13,848 nt of DNA. It comes from an uncultured Clostridia bacterium (lineage in GTDB: Bacteria > Bacillota > Clostridia > Christensenellales > Aristaeellaceae). The notes under the pieces were generated by a model. It saw only the letters and a list, made by a program, of their open reading frames with translations. It was not told the origin of the DNA and did no database searches. Positions 1 to 6,111 of this stretch are shown here, piece by piece. Positions within the stretch are counted from its first letter, which is position 1. Every line of letters starts with the position of its first letter. A program made the translations under genes and the position numbers. Where the stretch lies: assembly GCA_934667105.1 (NCBI GenBank), contig CAKULG010000038.1, positions 1-13,848 of the forward strand, written 5' to 3'.

Positions 1-11
1 AGCACAGAGAG

Positions 12-68
12 CACAGTCAAGGGAAAGGTGGAGATTTGCGAAGCAAATACGACCTGACCTTGACTGTG
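12..68. repeat. Long imperfect inverted repeat in the left flank of the IS
   Basis: The arms CACAGTCAAGG (12-22) and CCTTGACTGTG (58-68) are perfect reverse complements. An inner hairpin ATTTGC-GAA-GCAAAT lies at 34-48, and AGGT (26-29) can pair with ACCT (52-55), so the whole stretch folds as one branched stem. The last four bases of the right arm (65-68) belong to the insertion sequence, so the native stem may be only 7 bp (16-22 with 58-64). It may be a terminator or an intergenic repeat into whose edge the IS inserted. No coding sequence is seen in 1-64. Confidence 0.55.
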
Positions 69-77
69 GTAAGAAAG
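65..77 (+). repeat. Left terminal inverted repeat of the IS
   Basis: TGTGGTAAGAAAG matches the reverse complement of 1115-1127 at 12 of 13 positions; only base 11 differs (A against T). It lies downstream of the transposase stop codon. Confidence 0.75.
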
Positions 78-93
78 CAATACAATGGGAGGG

Positions 94-122
94 GGCTGTT
101 CGGCAAGGCATGCCGAACAGCC
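94..122 (-). terminator. Hairpin downstream of the transposase, probable terminator
   Basis: A perfect 12-bp stem (94-105 with 111-122, arm GGCTGTTCGGCA) encloses a 5-base loop. It lies 40 bases past the transposase stop and just inside the left IS end. On the minus strand a C-rich stretch and then a moderately T-rich stretch follow, not a clean T run, so intrinsic termination is likely but not certain. Such a hairpin could also limit readthrough into or out of the element. Confidence 0.5.
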
Positions 123-162
123 TTGGATACTTTATCTTGCTGCGCGCCTGTGCCCGCAGGCT

Positions 163-1077
163 TTACCACATAACGCCTGCGTACTTTGCCAGCACCTGGT
201 TGGGCGACTGCATGTCCAGGCACGTCATGATGTGGTCGTTGGACTGCCGCTGGTATACCGCCAGCTGCCTCCTGCCGTCCTCCAGGCTGTACATCCGCAT
301 GTGCCGGTAAAACCGCAGCTCGTCCGTCCGGTGCTGGCGCTCCACCTTGCCGTTGTGGCGCGGCGTTGCGATCTGAATGCGGTGATACGCAATGCCCATT
401 TCCAGCAGGGCGGTCTCAAACAGCGTCTTGTGCTTTGATTTGGTCGCCAGCAGCGCGTTTGTGAACTCCGTGCCGTTGTCCGTCTGGATCATCCGGATCG
501 GAAAGGGCGCTTTGCGAACCAGGTTCAACAGAAACTGCCAGGCGCTGTGCGTGCTGTGCTCCTCGTACATTTCCCGGTATGTCCAGCGCGTGCATTCGTC
601 CTTGGCCGTGAATTGGTAGTATTTCCGGCCGTTGGCCACGCAATAGGACGGGACGAATTTTACGTCCACCTGGATCTTCTGACCAGGATATGCCGCGCGT
701 TCATACGGCTTGTTCTGCCGGGTACGCTTCTTCTTTTCGGGCGGTCTCAGCTTCGAGGCCGTTCGCTTGAAGCAGCCATAGCTCCTGACGTAGCCGCGCT
801 TCTGCGCCTTTTCATAGCCCAGCAGCAGGTCGCGCGGATACTTTTTTACGTATCGCTGTACCAGTTGGATTTTCCAGTCGCTTTGCTTCAGGGGCGAGTG
901 CAGCGGCGCACGGCTTCGATTCTTCAGCGACTCAATCGTGCCGTCATACCGCCGCTTCCACTTGTGGACCGTCTTGCGGCTCATCCTGTACCGCTCTGCC
1001 GCCTTCGTTACCCCGTGCTTCGCCGCATATTTCAATACCCGTTGACGATAGTACGCTTCCTGTGTTATTCTGTCCAT
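163..1077 (-). CDS. IS481-family transposase (DDE integrase-core protein)
   Basis: This 304-residue protein would catalyse cut and rejoining of the IS ends. An N-terminal helix-turn-helix (about residues 17-45, GVTKAAERYRMSRKTVHKW) should bind the inverted repeats. The integrase core follows, with candidate catalytic residues D138 (IQVDVKF), D200 (QTDNGTEF) and E246 (HNGKVERQHR). The D-E distance of 46 positions is longer than the classic DD(35)E spacing. The extra segment around residues 207-230 (KSKHKTLFE) and the TPRHNGKVER box are, from memory, typical of one IS481 subgroup. The start ATG has GGAG six bases upstream, and the frame is intact, so the element may be active. The length is normal for the family. 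No second frame is needed, unlike IS3. Confidence 0.92.
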   Translation of the reverse strand: MDRITQEAYYRQRVLKYAAKHGVTKAAERYRMSRKTVHKWKRRYDGTIESLKNRSRAPLHSPLKQSDWKIQLVQRYVKKYPRDLLLGYEKAQKRGYVRSYGCFKRTASKLRPPEKKKRTRQNKPYERAAYPGQKIQVDVKFVPSYCVANGRKYYQFTAKDECTRWTYREMYEEHSTHSAWQFLLNLVRKAPFPIRMIQTDNGTEFTNALLATKSKHKTLFETALLEMGIAYHRIQIATPRHNGKVERQHRTDELRFYRHMRMYSLEDGRRQLAVYQRQSNDHIMTCLDMQSPNQVLAKYAGVMW

Positions 1078-1114
1078 GGAGAACTCCTCTGTGGTGGCTG
1101 GTTTGGTGGAACTA

Positions 1115-1127
1115 CTATCTTACCACA
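1115..1127 (-). repeat. Right terminal inverted repeat of the IS
   Basis: Read on the minus strand this is TGTGGTAAGATAG, matching 65-77 at 12 of 13 positions. It lies about 40 bases upstream of the transposase start. Just outside it, GAGTTCTC (1129-1136) is a perfect inverted copy of GAGAACTC (1079-1086) inside the element; this is probably chance. Confidence 0.75.
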
Positions 1128-1270
1128 TGAGTTCTCTTTTTGCTTGCTTCCGTGTTACCTATGTATTATAACTCAACAGGCCCTGACGGGGCGAGGCGGA
1201 AAAGACCCGGCCATTTCTTTCAATAATTTTTAAAGGCGATCGATTTGATCTATGCGCTCCGGCGTGGTAG

Positions 1271-1621
1271 GATAAAGCCGTTCCATGGATTGCATCTTTC
1301 CAGCTGCCCGCCTTTGAAAAGGGCGACCGCTTTCAAATGAACCTCGTCAATTGCGCCCTGCTGGGGGCGTTCGTTCGCTCCATGCCGGAGCGGCCCAAGG
1401 CGGAGCGCCTGACGCGCTATTACGCCGCCGCCATGATGACCGCGCCCATGCGCCGGTTCTGCCGGAAGAGCGGAATGCGCCATCTCGATTACACCATGAG
1501 CGAGGCGGACGGCGCGAGGGCCTTTGTGCGGCAATACACGCTGCCCTCCGGCGGCCCCTATTGCGATTGCGGCTATAAAAAGAAAAAGCAGGTGAAAGTA
1601 AGCGGAGGAAGCGCTCTTTGA
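1271..1621 (+). pseudogene. Broken ATC-hydrolase-like gene, C-terminal remnant
   Basis: The reading frame opens after a TAG at 1268-1270 and runs to TGA at 1619-1621, about 116 codons, with no convincing start or ribosome site. The translation (about residue 16 FEKGDRF, then NLVNCALLGAFV, RRFCRKSG, HLDYTMSEADGA, GGPYCDCGYKKKK) resembles the C-terminal half of proteins annotated as L-2-amino-thiazoline-4-carboxylic acid hydrolase. Similarity is recalled, not searched. It begins before the first Met (1337), so that Met is internal. FCRKSG runs directly into MRHLDYTMSEA; in intact relatives I would expect some tens of residues between these blocks, which suggests an in-frame internal deletion. 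The N-terminal half is missing, and the IS lies 143 bases upstream. It is probably non-functional. A short diverged real protein is the alternative. Confidence 0.6.
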
Positions 1622-1641
1622 GCGGTCCCCCGCCATTTTTT
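1602..1641 (+). terminator. Intrinsic terminator of the ATC-hydrolase relic, probably bidirectional
   Basis: An outer stem pairs GCGGAGGA (1602-1609) with TCCCCCGC (1626-1633), with one mismatch. An inner stem CGCTC (1612-1616) pairs with GAGCG (1620-1624) around a TTT loop. On the + strand it is followed by ATTTTTTG and further T-rich sequence. The stop codon of the relic lies inside the hairpin. On the minus strand a moderately T-rich tract follows, so it may also end the seven-gene operon, whose last stop codon is at 1664. It closely resembles the hairpin at 13665-13706. Confidence 0.7.
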
Positions 1642-1663
1642 GTATTTTGCTTTTTTGCGTTCC

Positions 1664-2413
1664 CTATTTGCGGAATTGCCCGGGGGTGCGGCCCGTGATC
1701 TGCCGGAAAACCACGGCGAAATAGCTGGTGTTGTCAAAGCCGCATTGCGCGGCGATTTGGGCGATGGAAAGCCGCGTATCCGTTAAAAGCACCTTTGCGC
1801 GCTCGATGCGCACCTCGTTTTTATACTGCACGAAATTTTTGCCGAATCGTTCCCGGAACATTTCGGAAAGATACGTCCGATTGATGAAAAACGCATCGGC
1901 CACATCGTCCAGGGAGAGCCGCTTCTGATAATTTTCCCGAATATAATCCCGAATGCGGTCCAGCGTTTCATTCGCATCGTCGCGGACGGGCTGCGCGCGG
2001 TTTTCCAGCTTATTGCGCGCCTTTTGCAGCGCGGCCAGGCCCTCGGTCCGATCGATGGGCTTGAGCAGATAATTGCTTACATCGGCTTGAATTGCCTGAC
2101 GGGCGTATTCAAAATCGGAATAGCCGCTGATGATAATAAATTCCCCGGCGAAATTCCGCTTCCGGCAGGCCGCGATGAGCTCCAGCCCGCTCATGCCGCC
2201 CAGGCAAATATCCGAAATCACCAGGGCGGGCTGAAGCCGCTCCATGTCCGCCAGCGCGTCCTGGGCGCCGCCGTATTCCCCCGCCACATAGAACCCCGTT
2301 TCGGAAAAGGGCAGCGTGTTTTTTATATCCACCAGCGCCCAGGGATCGTCGTCCACCAGAATGCAGGGATACAGCCCTGCATTGGAAGCCTCCGCCGCGT
2401 GCTCCGGGTTCAT
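1664..2413 (-). CDS. YesN-type response regulator with AraC DNA-binding domain
   Basis: This 249-residue cytoplasmic transcription factor is the likely partner of the sensor kinase encoded at 9450-11201. The N-terminal receiver domain (about 15-135) has the acidic cluster D21-D23, phosphoacceptor D68 (VISDICLGG), S96 (IIISGYSD) and K118 (LLKPID). The C-terminal AraC-type domain (about 150-249) has two helix-turn-helix units: LSLDDVADAFFINRTYLSEM, and SIAQIAAQCGFDNTSYFAVV ending in the usual RITGRTPGQFRK-like tail. The length matches short YesN-type regulators. The frame stays open upstream into the binding-protein gene, but ATG 2413 is chosen because it leaves that gene intact, places the receiver at the expected distance and has AAGG about nine bases upstream. 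It is the last gene of the operon, 92 bases after the binding-protein gene with strong hairpins between. Its probable targets are the paired boxes near 6040-6070 and 11297-11334 (inference). Confidence 0.9.
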   Translation of the reverse strand: MNPEHAAEASNAGLYPCILVDDDPWALVDIKNTLPFSETGFYVAGEYGGAQDALADMERLQPALVISDICLGGMSGLELIAACRKRNFAGEFIIISGYSDFEYARQAIQADVSNYLLKPIDRTEGLAALQKARNKLENRAQPVRDDANETLDRIRDYIRENYQKRLSLDDVADAFFINRTYLSEMFRERFGKNFVQYKNEVRIERAKVLLTDTRLSIAQIAAQCGFDNTSYFAVVFRQITGRTPGQFRK

Positions 2414-2440
2414 GCGCAACCGCCTTCTTTCTATGCCTGT

Positions 2441-2468
2441 GCCCCGCGGCCCAAATCGGCCGCGGGGC
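2441..2468 (-). promoter_or_regulatory. Intercistronic hairpin between binding-protein and regulator genes
   Basis: A perfect 11-bp all-GC stem (2441-2451 with 2458-2468, arm GCCCCGCGGCC) encloses a 6-base loop. A second hairpin, CGGGCC-GCAG-GGCCCG, lies at 2477-2492, just after the binding-protein stop codon. No T run follows on the minus strand. This is more like an mRNA 3'-end stabiliser or partial attenuator than a full terminator. It would let the binding protein be made in excess over the downstream regulator, as is common after binding-protein genes. Confidence 0.6.
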
Positions 2469-2505
2469 GGAAGGAACGGGCCGCAGGGCCCGCCGGAACT
2501 ATCGC

Positions 2506-4020
2506 TTACTGCTCGTTCAGATCGTTCACCACCGGCTGCCACAGCCCGGCGTTCGCCTGAATGAACTTCTGCCACTCGGCCTCGATCTGCTCCAAAGAAA
2601 TATTCTCGTCGCACACCAGGCGCATCACTTCGCCGTTAATATCCACAGAGTAGTTCCGCATGGCCTCGCTATCCAGATAAGCCACCTTGTTATCCCGCTT
2701 CAGATAGCCGTTCTCTTCCGCAGAGGCATAGCGGAAATCGTACACGGCGTTGATGTTTTCCAGCACCTGCTTGCTGTAGCTGGGATTCACCAGGTCAAAT
2801 TCATCCAGGCAAATGGCGGTATCGCGCCAGAACCAGCCGGAGGGATACTTCTGGCGGACGTGGGCATACTCGGCGGGCAGCAGGGAAACGTAATCCCCGT
2901 TCTCATCCTGCGTCCAATCCACGCCGGGAATACCCATGTTAATGACCACCTCAGCCTCCTGGGTATACAGATAATCCAGCAGGCTCAGCGTGCGCTCAAA
3001 GGCTTTTTCATCCATATCAGGCCGGAACACATTGATGCACCAGAAATTTTTCGCTTCGCCGCCGTGCCACACGCCCTGATCGTCGGTGAGCATGATGGGC
3101 TTGATTTTTTCCACCGGGTTTTCCATGCCGGCGGCGGCCGCCGCATCCAGAATGATCTGGTAGTTGGTGGTGGTACCCGTCTGATAAATGGCCGCGGAGA
3201 GTCCGGCGGGCAGCTTGTTCTGGGCGGAGAAGGTATCCAGGGCATAGAAGTCGGGATCGATCAGCCCGGCGGCATACGCCTTTTTCAATGCCTTGATGCC
3301 CTCCACAACGCCGTCCGCCGCAGGGCCCCAGATATATTCGTCCCCTTGCTTGACGAAGCCATTGTACGCATCGTTGAACTGATTCAGATATGCGCCCACC
3401 GTTCCGGCGCTGCTCAGGCCCAGGGTCTGGCCGTTGCCGGCCATATCCTTTTCTACGCAGGCCTTCAGATACCGCTCAAACTCGCTCAGGGTAACGGAGG
3501 CGCCCCATTCGAAGCCCAGCTCCCGGGCCCAATCGACGCGGTAAAACGCCGCCTGCATATTCAGATAATAGCTCTTGGGCGCGAAATTGAACAGGATGGG
3601 CATGGGCACGCCATAGGTCGCGCCGTCCACGGAAAGGTAATCCCCCACGCCGCTGGCGTCCAGCGCCCGGGCGATGTTGGGATAGGCTTCCCGGAAATTT
3701 TCGGGCAGCGCCTTAATCAGCCCCTGATCCACATAGGAAAGATAGGTGCCGTAATCCAGCTCAATCATCATCCAGTCATACATCGTGCCGCCCATAATCA
3801 TGACGCTGTTGGTGTTTTTCAAGGCGCTCCAGGGAATGCCCACCATATCGATATCCATGTTGAATTTGTCGCAGAAGAAATGATACATTTCGTCAATTTC
3901 GGTGGAGCCGCGATCCACATAGGTGGCGGAAATCGTCACATGGTCGCCGGTATCCGCCAGCGCGGGCAGCGCGCTCACAGTCAGCAGCAGCGCCAACAGC
4001 AGGGCCAGGGTTTTCTTCAT
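2506..4020 (-). CDS. Extracellular solute-binding protein of a sugar-type ABC importer
   Basis: This 504-residue family 1 (LplA-like) binding protein should capture the substrate outside the membrane and pass it to the two permeases encoded just upstream. A signal peptide is clear: MKK, hydrophobic core LALLLALLLTVSA, and a signal peptidase I-type site at LPALA-DT (after residue 22). There is no lipobox cysteine, unlike most Gram-positive binding proteins. The mature part has the usual binding-protein pattern, including ATYGVPMPILFN, a WARELGFEW hinge-side segment, and AGLIDPDFYALD. The length is normal for the large LplA group. The start ATG has GAGGAGG eight bases upstream. It follows the second permease by 125 bases, and no obvious separate promoter was found in that gap. 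The substrate cannot be named; oligosaccharides are the usual ligands of the family. Confidence 0.92.
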   Translation of the reverse strand: MKKTLALLLALLLTVSALPALADTGDHVTISATYVDRGSTEIDEMYHFFCDKFNMDIDMVGIPWSALKNTNSVMIMGGTMYDWMMIELDYGTYLSYVDQGLIKALPENFREAYPNIARALDASGVGDYLSVDGATYGVPMPILFNFAPKSYYLNMQAAFYRVDWARELGFEWGASVTLSEFERYLKACVEKDMAGNGQTLGLSSAGTVGAYLNQFNDAYNGFVKQGDEYIWGPAADGVVEGIKALKKAYAAGLIDPDFYALDTFSAQNKLPAGLSAAIYQTGTTTNYQIILDAAAAAGMENPVEKIKPIMLTDDQGVWHGGEAKNFWCINVFRPDMDEKAFERTLSLLDYLYTQEAEVVINMGIPGVDWTQDENGDYVSLLPAEYAHVRQKYPSGWFWRDTAICLDEFDLVNPSYSKQVLENINAVYDFRYASAEENGYLKRDNKVAYLDSEAMRNYSVDINGEVMRLVCDENISLEQIEAEWQKFIQANAGLWQPVVNDLNEQ

Positions 4021-4145
4021 GGTTTCGTCCTCCTCGTTTTTTTGAATAATACTCGCTTGCCCGTCCGCCGCCCCTCGGCGCTATTTTCACCTCCCCCGCG
4101 CTTCCGGCGGCGAACCGGGCCTTTTCCCTCAGCTTGCCTTCTCGC

Positions 4146-5030
4146 TTACATTTTCACCGCACCCACCAGGATGCCCTGGGCGAAATGCTTTTGCAGGAAG
4201 GGATACACCGCCATGATCGGCAGCATGGTAATCACCACGGCGGCCATCTTCATGCCCTGGCTGAACACCTCTGTGTAATCGGCGGCGCTGGAATCCATTT
4301 CCAGCGTTTCCACCGTGTCCACGATGGTGCGCAGCATGATTTGCAGCGTTTTCACGGAGGCCTTCGTCAGCACGATCATGGACCAATACCACTCGTTCCA
4401 ATAGCCCACGGCGGTGAACAGCGAAAAAGTGACCACGATGGGCTTAATCAGCGGCAGCACGATGCGAGTGAAAATCTGCCAATCGTTTGCGCCGCTCACC
4501 CGGGCCGCCTCCTCCAGCGATTCGGGAAGCTGCTCCACGCCGTTTTTGATGATGATGATATTGAAGGGCGAAACGCCGCAAAAGAAAATGATGGAAAACG
4601 GGTTGTTGATCAGCTTCAGATCGCGGATCAGCAGATAATTTGGAATCAGGCCTCCGCCAAAGTACATGGTAATCAGCAGGAAAATAAACGCCAGCCTCTT
4701 GCCTGGATAATCCTTCATAGCCAGGGCGTAGGCATAGGTCAGGGAAATAAACATGCTCAGCGCCGTTCCCACCAGCACGATAAACAGCGTGTTGCGATAG
4801 CCCACCCCAATATTCATTCGCTCGATCACATAGCTGTAATTTTCCAAAGTGAAGCTCTGTGGAAACAGCTGCACAGGCTGGCGGATATAGGAGGTGCTGG
4901 AGGTGAAAGAAACCACCACGGAAATATAGAATGGAAACAAAATCAGCAGCACCATGGCCGTAAGCACTGCGGCGCTGAACACATCCATGCCCTCCACGCG
5001 CCGCCGCTTGATTTTTTCCCGCATATTCAC
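4146..5030 (-). CDS. ABC transporter permease, YtcP/CarB-like
   Basis: This 294-residue inner-membrane protein forms half of the import channel with the permease encoded at 5027-6016. The first membrane helix is at about residues 17-40, with more near 82-105, 112-134, 143-162, 198-220 and 262-280. The cytoplasmic EAA loop that contacts the ATPase is at 172-196 (LEEAARVSGANDWQIFTRIVLP). The C-terminal sequence FAQGILVGAVKM is typical of the family. The longest frame starts at GTG 5030, overlapping the upstream TGA as GTGA. An ATG at 5024 (residue 3) is equally possible, with a G-rich site seven bases upstream. Tight coupling to the first permease implies equal amounts of the two subunits. There is no ATPase gene in the operon, so a shared MsmX-type ATPase elsewhere is expected from family knowledge. 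Confidence 0.93.
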   Translation of the reverse strand: MNMREKIKRRRVEGMDVFSAAVLTAMVLLILFPFYISVVVSFTSSTSYIRQPVQLFPQSFTLENYSYVIERMNIGVGYRNTLFIVLVGTALSMFISLTYAYALAMKDYPGKRLAFIFLLITMYFGGGLIPNYLLIRDLKLINNPFSIIFFCGVSPFNIIIIKNGVEQLPESLEEAARVSGANDWQIFTRIVLPLIKPIVVTFSLFTAVGYWNEWYWSMIVLTKASVKTLQIMLRTIVDTVETLEMDSSAADYTEVFSQGMKMAAVVITMLPIMAVYPFLQKHFAQGILVGAVKM

Positions 5031-6016
5031 GCCCCCTTCCTTCCGCCGAACAGGCCCTGGCCGAAAAGCGCCTTGGCGGAGAAATTGGCCGCCGTCAGCA
5101 GCGCGCAGTTCACCAGCGATTTAAACAGCCCCACCGCCGTGGAAAAGCTGTAATTGGGCGTGGCGGCGAAGGTAATATCGTATACATAAGTATCGATAAT
5201 ATCAACAGTGTTGAGCACCACGGGATTGCGCAGGGTGAAAATCTGCTCAAAGCCCGCGTTCATGGACTGGCCCACCTTGAGAATCAGCATGGTGATAATC
5301 GTGGCTCGCAGACCCGGCAGCGTCACATGCCAAATGCGCCGCAGCCGCCCCGCGCCGTCGATGGCCGCCGCCTCGTACAATTCGCTGTTAATGCCGCCCA
5401 GCGAGGCGATAAACACGATAGAGGCCCAGCCCGCCTCCTTCCAGCAGGCGGAAAAGAAAATAAAGGAGCGGAAGGTGGCGGGCGTGGTCAGGAAATTCAC
5501 GCCGTTCAGGCCCAGGCATCGCAGAAGATAATTCACCACGCCGTAAGCGCCGAAGAAATCCTGCAGGATGGTGGCCACGATCACCCAGGAAAGGAAATGG
5601 GGAAAGGTAACGGCCGTCTGATACAGCTTTTTCACCCGGCGGCCCCGCATTTCATTGAATAGAATGGCGATGATAATGGGCAGCGGAAATTCGAAGATCA
5701 ATCGGCCCAGGCTGATTTCCAGCGTGTTAAAAATCGCGTCTATCGCCCGGGGCGTAATAAACAGGCGCTTAAAATGCGTCAGCCCTGCAAAGGGGCTGCC
5801 CCAGACGCCCAGCCGCGCGTTGAAATTTTTAAAGGCCAGCGCCAGCCCGCCGATGGGGATATACCGAAAAATTGCCAGATACACCACGCCCGGGAGCAGA
5901 AACAGATACGCCATGCGCCCCCGCCGCAGCCGCGCGCCCAGCGTTTGCTTTTTCCCCGGATGGATCAAAACGTTTTCCTTCATCACAGGCGTTTTCCCCC
6001 TCGCTTTCGCATTCAT
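5027..6016 (-). CDS. ABC transporter permease, LplB-like
   Basis: This protein of up to 329 residues is the first membrane subunit of the importer. A basic N-terminus precedes the first helix (about 36-60, MAYLFLLPGVVYLAIF). More helices are seen around 108-122, 140-155, 184-207, 236-250 and 293-312. The EAA loop is at 214-235 (YEAAAIDGAGRLRRIWHVTLPG), matching the LplB group. Two starts compete. ATG 6016 gives the longest frame but has a poor ribosome site. ATG 5983 (residue 12) has GAGGGGG at 5996-6002 and still keeps every helix. A promoter-like TATAAT overlaps ATG 6016, so a transcript from there could not use it. The stop overlaps the next permease gene. The gene is separated from the upstream oxidoreductase gene by a 95-base, relatively AT-rich gap. 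Confidence 0.92.
   Translation of the reverse strand: MNAKARGKTPVMKENVLIHPGKKQTLGARLRRGRMAYLFLLPGVVYLAIFRYIPIGGLALAFKNFNARLGVWGSPFAGLTHFKRLFITPRAIDAIFNTLEISLGRLIFEFPLPIIIAILFNEMRGRRVKKLYQTAVTFPHFLSWVIVATILQDFFGAYGVVNYLLRCLGLNGVNFLTTPATFRSFIFFSACWKEAGWASIVFIASLGGINSELYEAAAIDGAGRLRRIWHVTLPGLRATIITMLILKVGQSMNAGFEQIFTLRNPVVLNTVDIIDTYVYDITFAATPNYSFSTAVGLFKSLVNCALLTAANFSAKALFGQGLFGGRKGA
5996..6002 (-). promoter_or_regulatory. Ribosome-binding site favouring permease start at 5983
   Basis: Read on the minus strand this is GAGGGGG, 12 bases before ATG 5983 and two before the nearest GTG (5986). The spacing is long. The longer start at 6016 lacks a good site, with only GGGAAG well upstream. It matters because the predicted internal promoter overlaps 6016. 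Confidence 0.4.
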
Positions 6017-6044
6017 TATAGGCCGTCCCGCTTCCCTGCAGCAA
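6015..6044 (-). promoter_or_regulatory. Candidate internal promoter before the first permease gene
   Basis: On the minus strand, TTGCTG (6044-6039) is followed by an 18-base spacer and a perfect TATAAT (6020-6015). It sits in the 95-base gap after the oxidoreductase gene and overlaps the longest start codon of the permease. Transcription would begin near 6008 and give a short leader to ATG 5983. It would let the importer and regulator be expressed independently of the kinase, propeller and oxidoreductase genes. Confidence 0.45.
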
Positions 6045-6070
6045 TCATTTTCTTTGGCAAGAATATCAAT
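6040..6070 (-). promoter_or_regulatory. Paired candidate regulator boxes at the internal promoter
   Basis: The distal box, on the minus strand, is ATTGATATTCTTGCC (6070-6056). The proximal box AATGATTGCT (6049-6040) overlaps the -35 element, and the two start 21 bases apart. Both resemble boxes at the kinase promoter (11297-11334). Two tandem sites about two helical turns apart, the nearer one touching -35, is a usual arrangement for AraC-type activators. Binding by the regulator encoded at 1664-2413 is inference. Confidence 0.4.
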
Positions 6071-6111
6071 ATTTTCGGATTTATGGCGTTACCGGCATGT
6101 ATTTTTCCATT

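Larger units (their letters stand above)
65..1127 (-). mobile_element. IS481-family insertion sequence, complete (1063 bp)
   Basis: The ends form imperfect terminal inverted repeats: TGTGGTAAGAAAG at 65-77, and the reverse complement of 1115-1127 reads TGTGGTAAGATAG (12 of 13 match). Both ends begin 5'-TGT, as is usual for IS481. The single gene between them encodes a full-length DDE transposase and fills most of the element, and the overall length is normal for the family. The flanking bases are TGAC (61-64) and TGAG (1128-1131), so there is no perfect target duplication; at best it is 3 of 4. The boundaries were inferred from the repeats alone. Confidence 0.8.

Noticed and set aside
1160..1175. 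TATAAT on the minus strand upstream of the transposase
   Set aside because: No good -35 element at the right distance, and it lies outside the IS right end, so it would not be part of the element.
1250..1636. Open frame of 128 codons on the minus strand opposite the ATC-hydrolase relic
   Set aside because: It mirrors the coding frame, has no family-like motifs, and the + strand translation carries recognisable homology.
2414..2614. N-terminal extension of the response regulator frame
   Set aside because: It would overlap the end of the binding-protein gene by over 100 bases, adds an Arg/Gly-rich tail without a fold, and the hairpins at 2441-2492 would lie inside it.
4021..4145. Possible separate promoter before the binding-protein gene
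   Set aside because: Only a TATTAT with no acceptable -35 at 16-18 bases was found, and the weak CGCCG/CGGCG hairpin (4066-4080) has no T run.
2860..4278. A 472-codon open frame on the + strand
   Set aside because: It is antisense to the binding-protein and permease genes, is rich in His, Gly and Gln as expected of a shadow frame, and has no recognisable domain.
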